64,000 nucleotides of DNA, taken from assembly GCF_013283795.1 (NCBI RefSeq), contig NZ_JABSOD010000001.1, positions 252,009 to 316,008 on the forward strand, given 5' to 3'. Below, piece after piece: positions 45,451 through 53,573 of the stretch. The first letter of the stretch is position 1; the number at the start of each line of letters is the position of its first letter. A program made the position numbers and the translations under genes. Below the pieces are notes generated by a model. It was not told where the DNA came from. It saw nothing but the letters and a program-made list of their open reading frames with translations, and did not search any database. The stretch is from Rheinheimera lutimaris (GTDB taxonomy: Bacteria; Pseudomonadota; Gammaproteobacteria; Enterobacterales; Alteromonadaceae).

Positions 45451-47055
45451 ATGAAAGCGGCGCTACCGGATAACGAACAGCAACGACTGCATAACTTATA
45501 CCAGTTAGAGATCCTCGATACCGCGCAGGAAGACGCTTTTGACGCCCTGACACAGCTGGCTGCCATGATCTGTGGCGTGCCCATCTCTGTTATTTCACTG
45601 ATAGATAAAGACCGCCAGTGGTTTAAATCCAGACAAGGCATCGACGACGTGCAGACAAGCCGCGATATTGCTTTTTGTGCTCATACCATTTTACAACCAG
45701 AGCAGATATTGCAAGTACCTGATGCTACTAAAGATTACCGTTTTGCTGATAATCCACAGGTATTGGCCCCGGGCGGCATACGTTTTTATGCCGGGGTACC
45801 GCTGGTGTTGGATAAAGGTCTGGCGCTTGGCACCCTGTGTGTGGTGGATACGGTATGTAAAACGTTGACCAGTGCCCAGGTTACTGCCCTGCAACTGCTG
45901 GCTCGCCAGGCCAGTAAATTGCTCGAAGCCCGTAAACTGACGTTAGATAACCAACAGAAAAGCGCCCTGTTGCTGCAAAGTGAGCAGCGATACCGTTCTA
46001 TGCTGGAAAATCTGCCGGGCATTGTGTATCGCTGCCAAAACGACACCGACTGGAATATGTTGTTTATCAGTGATGAAGTGGCAGAGCTTACCGGTTTTAG
46101 CGCAGAAAACTTTGTCAGCGATCGCTCAGTAACCTTTACCCAACTTACGTTTGAAGATGATATTCCGCGCTTATACCACACCGTGCAACAAGCGCTGGCC
46201 AAACAGCAAGGGTACGATGTGCAATACCGTATCACCAGCCGCAATGGCGAAGTAAAATGGCTGCAGGAACTGGGGCGCGGTATTTTTACCGCCGACGGCC
46301 AACTGCAATACCTCGATGGCTTTATCTGGGATATTACTGAACAAAAAACCGTAGAGCAGCTGAAAAACCAGTTTGTATCTACCGTAAGCCATGAACTGCG
46401 CACGCCGCTGACCTCTATCAGCGGCTCACTTGGCCTGGTACTTGGCGGTGTGGCTGGTAACTTGCCCGATACCGCTAAGCAGATGCTGCAAATTGCCAGT
46501 GATAACTGCGAACGCCTAACTCATCTGATTAATGATCTGCTGGATATAGAAAAGCTGATGGCAGGCAAAATTCAGCTCAACACCAGTGCGCTGCATGTGC
46601 ATACGTTGCTGGAAAAATGCCGGCAGCAAAACCAGCCGTTTGCCGACAAACATCTGTGCCAATTGGTGTTGTTGCCGGGGCCGGATCTCTGGCTCTCAGC
46701 AGATGAGCGCCGGCTGGAGCAGGTACTCACTAATTTATTGTCTAATGCCGCCAAGTTTTCTCCGGCTAATTCCCGAGTTGAGATCAGTGTCAGCCAACAG
46801 CGGCAGCTTGTCGAAATTGCGGTACTGGACCAGGGGCCGGGTATTGCCGACAGTTTTAAAGGTAAAATATTTCAAAAATTCTCACAGGCAGATGCAGCCG
46901 ACTCCCGCTCAAAAGGCGGCACCGGGCTGGGGCTGGCAATATGTAAAGAGCTGATGCAGGCAATGCGCGGCGATATAGACTATGAAAACGTCGCCGGGGG
47001 TTGCCGTTTTTATATCAGACTGCCGTTGGCTAAAGCGCCGACGGAGCTAAAGTAA
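45451..47055 (+). CDS. Hybrid-free sensor histidine kinase (GAF-PAS-HisKA-HATPase)
   Basis: 534 residues. The GAF domain (about 20-160) is of the light/redox-sensor-like type with FCAHTI and FYAGVPLV. PAS/PAC covers about 175-300 (NLPGIVYRCQND, FIWDITEQKT). The HisKA phospho-acceptor is His314 in STVSHELRTPLTS. HATPase (about 415-528) has NLLSNAAKFSP, DQGPGIAD and GGTGLGLAICKEL. There is no transmembrane segment, so it is cytoplasmic. Its last 26 bases overlap the 3' end of the diguanylate cyclase gene on the other strand. No response regulator is adjacent unless the cyclase's receiver domains serve. Confidence 0.92.
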   Translation: MKAALPDNEQQRLHNLYQLEILDTAQEDAFDALTQLAAMICGVPISVISLIDKDRQWFKSRQGIDDVQTSRDIAFCAHTILQPEQILQVPDATKDYRFADNPQVLAPGGIRFYAGVPLVLDKGLALGTLCVVDTVCKTLTSAQVTALQLLARQASKLLEARKLTLDNQQKSALLLQSEQRYRSMLENLPGIVYRCQNDTDWNMLFISDEVAELTGFSAENFVSDRSVTFTQLTFEDDIPRLYHTVQQALAKQQGYDVQYRITSRNGEVKWLQELGRGIFTADGQLQYLDGFIWDITEQKTVEQLKNQFVSTVSHELRTPLTSISGSLGLVLGGVAGNLPDTAKQMLQIASDNCERLTHLINDLLDIEKLMAGKIQLNTSALHVHTLLEKCRQQNQPFADKHLCQLVLLPGPDLWLSADERRLEQVLTNLLSNAAKFSPANSRVEISVSQQRQLVEIAVLDQGPGIADSFKGKIFQKFSQADAADSRSKGGTGLGLAICKELMQAMRGDIDYENVAGGCRFYIRLPLAKAPTELK

Positions 47056-48664
47056 CGCGGTTACGGCCACTGGTTTTAGCCTTGTAGAGCGCCTGATCGG
47101 CTTTTTCTATTACTACATCGGCGTTGTTACAACCGGTTATTGCACTGATGCCCGCACTGAAGCTGCAAAAGAAACGCTGCTCGTTGGCAATAAACGGCAA
47201 GCCGGCGAATAATTCACGTATTTGCTCAATTACCTCAAAAGCCCGCTGCAAAGTACAGTCCGGTAGCACCAGTAAAAACTCTTCACCGCCATAGCGCCCG
47301 ACCAGATCGGTTTTACGCAGTTGTTGTTTTAGCAGATTGGCTAAGCTGGCAATAACCTGGTCGCCTACAAGGTGGCCATAGTTGTCATTAACCTTTTTAA
47401 AATGATCGATATCCAGCATAACCACACTGACAGGCTGCGCTGACCGACCGGCACGCAGCATCTCCAGTACCAGCCGCTCTTTAATGTGCGCGTGCTGTAA
47501 TAACCCGGTCAGGCTGTCCCGCGTCATAATTTCGGCTAATTGCCTGGCACGTTGCGCTCTGGCAAACACTGCCACTAACAACGCTGTATCAGAAATGGGC
47601 TTGGTAATAAAATCATCGCCGGCTTTAATCAGTGCCGCCAGTTGTTGCTCGCTGTCGGTTTCAGACGATAGATAAATTATCGGCACACCAAGCCAACTTT
47701 GTTGCAAGCGCACCAGTTGTGCTAATTCAGGGCCGGTACAAAACGGCATATTGACGTCCAGCAAGATCACGTCCGGGTGGAAGCGGTTTAATGCATCAAA
47801 AATATGCGCAGGTTGCGGCAAAATCTCGACCATCAACCCGCCCTGCTGCAACACCAGCGCGTAGTGCTGCGCCAACATCTGATCATCATCTACCAGCATG
47901 ACACGAAAAGGCTCACGCTCTGCCACTGAAAGTTGTTTACGCACCCCGGCTTCCAATTCAGTGGTATTTAGCGGCCGGCTGTAGTAACCAATAGCGCCAA
48001 TTCGTACTGCATTGAGGTAACTGTTAAAATCAGTGTTGGCGCCAACTAACAACAAAGGCAAAATAGTCGCTTGTTCGCTCTGTATTATCTTCAGCTGCGC
48101 TAACGCATCTGGCTGGTCGGCGTCGGCAATAACAACTGCCGGACGTTGTAAAACTATCGCTGCCCGCAGCGCATTAAAATCAGCAAACTGGCGGTTTGCA
48201 TAACCGAAAATATCCAACATCACACTGATTTGTTCTTGCAGCGCTTTGTCGGCACAACATAAGTAAATAATTGCCGCAGCCGGTTCCGGCGCAATAGCGG
48301 CATCAGACACTGCAGCCGCTGTATCGGTTTCATCTAAACGGGTTAACCGGGTTATGGTTGCAATAAAACTACTGTAGCTGTCGGCATCGGGCTTAGCATC
48401 AGTATCCAGCCACTGCTTAAGCTGCTGCTCTGCCAGTTTGGCGTTCTCGCCCAACCGGGCAAACCCAAAGGTGCCGGCCGAACCGGCCAGGGTGTGTAGC
48501 TTGGTCGCCAGTTCGGTAGCCTGGTGCTGCCAGCTGTCAGCGGGGGTATCCGGCAATGCTTGTGCCAGTTGCAGCAACAACGGTAAGTCCTGCTGCAATC
48601 GTTCAAGATAAGCCAGACGCAAAGTGTCAAGCTGTTGTTGCAGGTCTGCTGGTGATATCGTCAT
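47030..48664 (-). CDS. Diguanylate cyclase with HPt and two receiver domains
   Basis: 544 residues. An N-terminal HPt domain has His57 in KLHTLAGSAGTFGF. A degenerate receiver-like domain (about 130-245) lacks a clear DD pocket. A full receiver (about 254-370) has VDDD, phospho-Asp303 in LLDVNM and Lys355 in ITKP. The GGDEF domain (about 380-540) has the active-site GGEEF (459-463) and a RxxD product-inhibition site (450-453). It should make cyclic-di-GMP under phosphorelay control. HPt plus receiver in one cyclase is uncommon and suggests it can both accept and pass phosphate, perhaps with the neighbouring kinases. Confidence 0.92.
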   Translation of the reverse strand: MTISPADLQQQLDTLRLAYLERLQQDLPLLLQLAQALPDTPADSWQHQATELATKLHTLAGSAGTFGFARLGENAKLAEQQLKQWLDTDAKPDADSYSSFIATITRLTRLDETDTAAAVSDAAIAPEPAAAIIYLCCADKALQEQISVMLDIFGYANRQFADFNALRAAIVLQRPAVVIADADQPDALAQLKIIQSEQATILPLLLVGANTDFNSYLNAVRIGAIGYYSRPLNTTELEAGVRKQLSVAEREPFRVMLVDDDQMLAQHYALVLQQGGLMVEILPQPAHIFDALNRFHPDVILLDVNMPFCTGPELAQLVRLQQSWLGVPIIYLSSETDSEQQLAALIKAGDDFITKPISDTALLVAVFARAQRARQLAEIMTRDSLTGLLQHAHIKERLVLEMLRAGRSAQPVSVVMLDIDHFKKVNDNYGHLVGDQVIASLANLLKQQLRKTDLVGRYGGEEFLLVLPDCTLQRAFEVIEQIRELFAGLPFIANEQRFFCSFSAGISAITGCNNADVVIEKADQALYKAKTSGRNRVTLAPSAL

Positions 48665-48779
48665 GTCAGCGCCATTATTTTCAGTACATTATTTATCCAC
48701 TACCGACACGTTACCTGAATGGCAGCGCAGTGCAGATCTGCAATTTTTAACCACAAGTTAATGATTAAGCTGCGTTAAA

Positions 48780-48799
48780 TTTAGCGTATAAGCGCTAAA
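48780..48799. promoter_or_regulatory. Inverted repeat between cyclase and second kinase genes
   Basis: TTTAGCG (48780-48786) and CGCTAAA (48793-48799) pair perfectly around six bases in the divergent promoter region. It could be a regulator site; no known box is matched. Confidence 0.4.
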
Positions 48800-48875
48800 G
48801 ATGCTATACATTGCAGTTACGCCACCAGGAGAATCTGTACTGAATCTGAGCTAATACGGAGCGTTGTTTGCCCTT

Positions 48876-50246
48876 ATGCATACCAAACTACAGCATATTT
48901 TGTCTCAAATCAGTCTGAACCCTGATATCGACAAAGGCGACCTGGCCGCCAGCAACCGCCTTATTTTACAAGGCATTACCAGTGGGCTTAACACTGACCG
49001 TGCCAGTGTTTGGTTAATGTCGTCTGACAAACAACATATGCATTGCGCTTATTTACTCGACTGCGACACACATTTTGCACAGCCGGATATCAGCTTGTCA
49101 CGGCAAGATTTCCCGCACTATTTCACGGCGTTGGATCAGCAGCGTAATATCGTCGCGCACGATGCTCACACCCACCCTCAAACCAGCGAGTTTTCTGCGC
49201 CTTATCTTACCCCATTGAAAATCTGTTCAATGCTCGATACCCCTATCCGTCATCATGGTGTGATGGTGGGTATTATCTGCATTGAGCACCGCCAGCCAAA
49301 GCAATGGCAAACCGACGAGATAGTATTTGCCGGCTTTCTTGCCGACATTTATGGCCGCGCACTCAGCGCTTCAGAGCGTATGCGTTATCAGTCTGAACTG
49401 GAGCAGCTGAACAGCGGTCTGGAACAAATTATCAGTCAGCGTACTCAGGAGCTGACACAATCGCTGGAACAGCTGCAACACACACAACGGCGCTTAATTG
49501 AAGTAGAGAAAATGGCCAGCCTCGGGCGCTTGGTGGCGGGTATTGCGCATGAAATAAATACCCCGCTGGGTGTCGCAGTAACGGCAAACAGCCATGCTGA
49601 AACCACGTTATTAGCCCTGGAAAAGCTGTTTCAGGCCGGCCAGCTTACCCGGCAACAATTCAGCCAAAGCGGCGCGACGATAAAAAGCAGCATTGCCATG
49701 GTAAACACCAACCTGCAGCGCGCTGTTGACCTGGTAAACAGCTTTAAACAAACCGCCGCAGCTGGCGCCGGCCAGCACCCGGAGCCACTGCAGCTTGACC
49801 GGTTTGTGCCTAAGGTGCTGTCCAGTGTTGAATCCTTATTAAAACAACATCAGGTTGAAGTTCAACTGCAACTACCACCGAAATTTACCATACACAGCTT
49901 CGCCAGTCCGTTGGCAACTATCCTGACACGGTTGATTGAGAATGCCTGTTTGCATGCCTTTAATACACAGAGCAAGCGCCAGATACAGATCCGCGCCAGT
50001 AAGAACGCTTACAGCTGGCAGTTAGAAGTCGCTGACAACGGCAGAGGCATGACGGAAGATGAACTGAGCCGTGCCTTCGAACCGTTCTTTACCACTCAGC
50101 GTAACCTGGGCGCCAAAGGCCTTGGGTTAACACTGGTGTTTAATCTGGTATCACACCTGCTGCAAGGTGAAGTTAGCCTGCGTAACACTGACACAGGCTG
50201 CATTGTCACCTTAAACTGCCCGCTGGCAATTGATACTACAACCTGA
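48876..50246 (+). CDS. GAF-domain sensor histidine kinase
   Basis: 456 residues. A GAF domain (about 25-165) is followed by a coiled coil (about 170-210) and a HisKA-type helix with His225 in GIAHEINTPLG, a variant found in kinases near chemotaxis or cyclic-di-GMP genes. HATPase (about 340-450) follows with ENACLHAF, DNGRGM and GLGLTLVFN. It has no membrane segment. The start is uncertain: ATG at 48876 is 14 bases from GGAG, while TTG at 48864 is only 2 bases from it. It is divergent from the cyclase gene and ends 11 bases inside the convergent permease gene. Confidence 0.9.
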   Translation: MHTKLQHILSQISLNPDIDKGDLAASNRLILQGITSGLNTDRASVWLMSSDKQHMHCAYLLDCDTHFAQPDISLSRQDFPHYFTALDQQRNIVAHDAHTHPQTSEFSAPYLTPLKICSMLDTPIRHHGVMVGIICIEHRQPKQWQTDEIVFAGFLADIYGRALSASERMRYQSELEQLNSGLEQIISQRTQELTQSLEQLQHTQRRLIEVEKMASLGRLVAGIAHEINTPLGVAVTANSHAETTLLALEKLFQAGQLTRQQFSQSGATIKSSIAMVNTNLQRAVDLVNSFKQTAAAGAGQHPEPLQLDRFVPKVLSSVESLLKQHQVEVQLQLPPKFTIHSFASPLATILTRLIENACLHAFNTQSKRQIQIRASKNAYSWQLEVADNGRGMTEDELSRAFEPFFTTQRNLGAKGLGLTLVFNLVSHLLQGEVSLRNTDTGCIVTLNCPLAIDTTT

Positions 50247-51492
50247 CCGTTAAACCATCGGCCAGGGCTTTGCGATACGCCAGTATACCCGGTAGTGTAG
50301 CCAGCAACGCCGATAATAATAGAATGCCGCCGGCCCAGTATAAGGTATTCAATTTAATAATGTTCAGACTGATAAACAAACCAAAATCTGCCGCCAACCT
50401 GTCTTGCAGCAAATACAAACTCAGCAGTAATAACGCAGCGGCCGATAACATCGACAACAGTGTTACCAACAAGACTTCAACTTGAATTAACACAAACAGG
50501 TACCAGGGATGTGCCCCGGCGGCACGTAAAATGGCCATCTCACGCTGCCGTTCTTTCATCGACGCCAGCAGCGTCGTGATCATGCCCACCAATGCTGCCA
50601 GCAATACCAGTAAGCTAATCAGTAACAGCAGGTTTTCGACCATGCTGAGCATTTGCCACAGCTCCGCCAACGCCACACCGGGTAAAATAGCCGACAACGG
50701 TTCGTTCTTAAACTCGTTAATTTGTCGCTGCAGGGTAAAGGTTGCCATCCGGGATTTCAGCCCCAGCATAAAGGCCGTAATGGATTTAGGCGTTAAATCC
50801 ATTGCCAGTACCTGTTCGCTGCTAAGCTGCCGGCCGGGCATCGGTGCCCCCTGCTGCCAATCGAGATGAATAGCTTCTATGGCTTCCAAACTGACATGAA
50901 CTGTTTGATCTACCGGCGTACCGGTCGCGGCCAAAATACCCACCACGGTGAAAGGTTTGTCTTTGTGCTGACTAAAACTGACGGCGCCGACACCGTGGGA
51001 TAACTCAATTTGCTCTCCCAATTTATAACCCAGCTTAAGCGCAACTTCAGCACCTAACACCGTATCAAATACCTGTGCAAATGGTTCGCCTTGTGCCAGC
51101 ACCAGGGGTTGGCTATTGGCATAACGGTAGTGCTTAAAATAGTCACTGTTGGTGCCCATTACCCGATAACCACGGTGCGAGTCGCCCAGCGATATCGGAA
51201 TAGCCCAGTCTATTTGCGGATGTTTAATAATGCGTTGATACGTCGGCCAACTGATATTAGCGGTAGCATTACCGATGCGAAACACTGAGTACAGCAGCAA
51301 GTTCAATTGCCCTGAGCGGGCACCGACAATTAAATCGGTACCCGACACCGTACTGGTAAAGCTGCTTTTGGCTTCAGTACGCAAGTGATCTATGCCAAGT
51401 AATAACGCAATACTAATGGTTAAGGATAGCCAGGTCATCAGCACTGTACCGCGGCGGTTCCATAAACTTAATCGCGCCAGTTTCATCAGCAT
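50236..51492 (-). CDS. ABC transporter permease, MacB/FtsX (DUF214) family
   Basis: 418 residues. An N-terminal span and a large periplasmic domain (about 45-270) are followed by three C-terminal spans, the FtsX/MacB plan (LVGMITTLLASMKERQREMAILRAAGAHP). The ATG at 51492 has AGGAG 7 bases upstream and overlaps the ATPase gene by 7 bases. With the ATPase it forms a mechanotransmission-type ABC system. Its neighbours DUF3299 and ZrgA-like genes suggest a zinc-related system like Vibrio zrg; exact substrate unknown. Confidence 0.88.
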   Translation of the reverse strand: MLMKLARLSLWNRRGTVLMTWLSLTISIALLLGIDHLRTEAKSSFTSTVSGTDLIVGARSGQLNLLLYSVFRIGNATANISWPTYQRIIKHPQIDWAIPISLGDSHRGYRVMGTNSDYFKHYRYANSQPLVLAQGEPFAQVFDTVLGAEVALKLGYKLGEQIELSHGVGAVSFSQHKDKPFTVVGILAATGTPVDQTVHVSLEAIEAIHLDWQQGAPMPGRQLSSEQVLAMDLTPKSITAFMLGLKSRMATFTLQRQINEFKNEPLSAILPGVALAELWQMLSMVENLLLLISLLVLLAALVGMITTLLASMKERQREMAILRAAGAHPWYLFVLIQVEVLLVTLLSMLSAAALLLLSLYLLQDRLAADFGLFISLNIIKLNTLYWAGGILLLSALLATLPGILAYRKALADGLTVRL

Positions 51493-52178
51493 GGCTGTAC
51501 TCCTTTGGCTAACTGCTGCATATCCAGCTGAGTATGAAAATACTGTGTCAGGCTTTGGTCGTGGCTGACAAAAATAACGCTGCAGCCATTAGCATCAGCC
51601 TCAGCCAACATCACCCGCATAAAAGCATCACGGTTGTCACTGTCCAGCGCTGAGGTTGGCTCATCGGCAATCAGTAAAACAGGTTTAGGCAACAAAGCAC
51701 GCGCAATCGCCACCCGCTGTTGTTGCCCTACGCTAAGCTGGTTGGCGGCTTTATGCCACAGCTCTGCATTTAGCCCCAGCCGCTGTAGCAGAGTTTTCGC
51801 GCGGTTTAGCGCAGCAGCTTTATTTTGACCGGCAAAATGGCTGCTAAGCAGGGTGTTGTCCAATACCGACAAATAGGGAATAAGGTTAAGCTGTTGAAAC
51901 ACAACACCAATATGCTTTGCCCGCAAACTATCGCGCGCGCTGCTGCTTAACTTATGCAGCGGCTGACCATTAATGTACAACTCGCCACTTACCGGCCGGG
52001 TGATACCGCAAAGTAAATTTAATAACGTCGTTTTACCGCTGCCTGAAGCACCACGGACAAATAAATGCTGACCACAGTGCAATGTCAGTTCAGGCAGGTT
52101 TAATTGCCAGCCACCGCGTTGATAAAAAAATTGCAGCTGTTTGAGCTCAATAGCAGGAATTTTCGGCTTGTCTGTCAC
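51486..52178 (-). CDS. ABC transporter ATP-binding protein (LolD/MacB-like)
   Basis: About 230 residues. It has Walker A GASGSGKTT, Q-loop VFQQLNLIPYLS, signature LSVGQQQRVAIARAL, Walker B VLLIADEPTSALD and switch VSHDQ. I chose the GTG at 52178 because GAGGG lies 5 bases upstream; an ATG at 52196 is possible but has no ribosome site. It couples to the permease downstream and is divergent from the DUF3299 gene. Confidence 0.9.
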   Translation of the reverse strand: MTDKPKIPAIELKQLQFFYQRGGWQLNLPELTLHCGQHLFVRGASGSGKTTLLNLLCGITRPVSGELYINGQPLHKLSSSARDSLRAKHIGVVFQQLNLIPYLSVLDNTLLSSHFAGQNKAAALNRAKTLLQRLGLNAELWHKAANQLSVGQQQRVAIARALLPKPVLLIADEPTSALDSDNRDAFMRVMLAEADANGCSVIFVSHDQSLTQYFHTQLDMQQLAKGVQPC

Positions 52179-52249
52179 AGGCGCCCTCAGTGTCATGTTA
52201 TGATATCGGCGTTTTTTGCCATTATGCCAACTTAGGGAGGCGAGCTCCA

Positions 52250-52795
52250 ATGCTACGGACGTTATCTGTTGCGTTATACCTGACACTGGTCGCATGTTTT
52301 GCTGCCGGGCTTAGTGCAAGTGAAGTTAAGACCATTGAATGGACTGACTTAATGCCGGAAGAAGATTTAAAACTGCTTGAGCAGATGCCTGAGGTGCAGC
52401 ACGATTACAGCCAACCATCGCCGTTTGATGATGACTATAAAGGCGATGATCCGGCAGCTCAGCAATGGCAGCAAATTATGAACTCTGCCAAAGTGGTAGA
52501 AAAATATAATAATACCAAGGTGCGGGTGCCGGGCTTTGTTGTACCGCTGGAGTTTGATAGTGAGCAAAATGTCACCAGCTTCTTTTTAGTACCTTATTTC
52601 GGCGCTTGTATTCACGTACCGCCGCCGCCGCCTAACCAAATGATCTTCGTTAACGGTGCCAAAGGCCTGAAAGCCGATATGATTTACTCACCGTTTTGGA
52701 TCAGCGGCACTTTAACTACCGATGTGATGACACATGATTTAGGCCAGGCGGCATACAGCCTGAAAGTAGATAAAATCGAAGAATATACCTATTAG
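52250..52795 (+). CDS. DUF3299 secreted protein
   Basis: 181 residues with a Sec signal peptide (MLRTLSVALYLTLVACF, cleavage near ASA). DUF3299 is recognised from RVPGFVVPLEFD, FFLVPYFGACIHVPPPPPNQ and the C-terminal YSLKVDKIEEYTY. The Cys-His-containing CIHVPPPPP motif could bind metal. It starts at the ATG at 52250, with AGGGAGG 9 bases upstream. Relatives sit in Vibrio zinc (zrg) loci as I recall; the role is probably periplasmic and metal-related. Confidence 0.85.
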   Translation: MLRTLSVALYLTLVACFAAGLSASEVKTIEWTDLMPEEDLKLLEQMPEVQHDYSQPSPFDDDYKGDDPAAQQWQQIMNSAKVVEKYNNTKVRVPGFVVPLEFDSEQNVTSFFLVPYFGACIHVPPPPPNQMIFVNGAKGLKADMIYSPFWISGTLTTDVMTHDLGQAAYSLKVDKIEEYTY

Positions 52796-52797
52796 TT

Positions 52798-52821
52798 ACA
52801 CGGCAGCTCTGGCTGCCGTGT
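52798..52821. terminator. Bidirectional terminator between DUF3299 and zrgA-like genes
   Basis: A perfect 10-bp stem, ACACGGCAGC (52798-52807) and GCTGCCGTGT (52812-52821), has a 4-base loop. It stands between convergent stops. T tracts are short on both sides. Confidence 0.75.
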
Positions 52822-52835
52822 TCGTTTCAAGCCGT

Positions 52836-53447
52836 TTAAAAACGTACGGTACTGCTGCTTAATGCCGCTTGGGACGCACCTTGCCGGCCATTTATAATCC
52901 ACTGAATATCCATGTGTTCAAGTGCCGGCACCAAGCTGAAGATACTTAGCTGCAGTTCATCCAACCGTGCCGGTCGTTGACATAACAGTTGGTAATTGGC
53001 ATAAAAATCGGCATGACCTTTATTGGCCTGCGGCTCAGTGAGATCGGTACTGGCTTCTGCCATCACCAACTCACAGTTGGCGTCGGTGTTAAAACTAAAC
53101 CACTGCGCCTGATTAAACACCTCTATTGCCGCCGCCACCTCCTGCTTTTGTTCCGGCGTACGGGGCTTGTGTTCAAAACCGACGATACTTTGTGCGGCTG
53201 ATTGAAACGCCAATTGCATTTCGTTGCCTTCCAGCACCAGAGTTAACACCGCATGGCCGTGCACATGGGCACCCAACGCCGGCATATCATCATCGTCGTG
53301 ATCATGTTCATCCTGATGGTCATGGTCATGGTCATGCTGATGTTTCTGCTCAACTGCCGCCTGCGCATGCTCTGCCTGTTGTGCTGTCACCACAGCAGTG
53401 TTTAAGCCGGCAGCGATCAGCATGCAGGCCAATAAAGATAACTTCAT
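52836..53447 (-). CDS. zrgA: ZrgA-like zinc uptake protein (DUF2796)
   Basis: 203 residues. A signal peptide (about 1-22) is followed by a His/Asp-rich metal tether (about 35-55: HQHDHDHDHQDEHDHDDDD), then the folded domain starting GAHVHGHAVLTLVLEG. This is the DUF2796/ZrgA plan, a periplasmic zinc-capturing protein described in Vibrio. A Zur-like site lies just upstream. Together with the nearby ABC pair and DUF3299 gene it probably forms a zinc-acquisition unit. The symbol is by family resemblance. Confidence 0.8.
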   Translation of the reverse strand: MKLSLLACMLIAAGLNTAVVTAQQAEHAQAAVEQKHQHDHDHDHQDEHDHDDDDMPALGAHVHGHAVLTLVLEGNEMQLAFQSAAQSIVGFEHKPRTPEQKQEVAAAIEVFNQAQWFSFNTDANCELVMAEASTDLTEPQANKGHADFYANYQLLCQRPARLDELQLSIFSLVPALEHMDIQWIINGRQGASQAALSSSTVRF

Positions 53448-53466
53448 AGTGTAAAGTCCTTCATCC

Positions 53467-53490
53467 TGTTATTTATGTGACAACATAACA
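53467..53490 (-). promoter_or_regulatory. Zur-box-like site upstream of zrgA
   Basis: Read on the minus strand, TGTTATGTTGTCACA (53490-53476) matches the Zur pattern TGTTATA-N-TATAACA at 11 of 14 positions. The wider TGTTAT...ATAACA (53467-53490) is an inverted repeat. It ends 20 bases from the zrgA-like start, where a repressor would block transcription. Confidence 0.55.
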
Positions 53491-53573
53491 CAAAGCAGTT
53501 TCTGTCTGCTACGGTCTGATCGCCGCAGCACTGCTCAGCGTAAAGCCAATATTATGAAAAAATCACGATTTCT

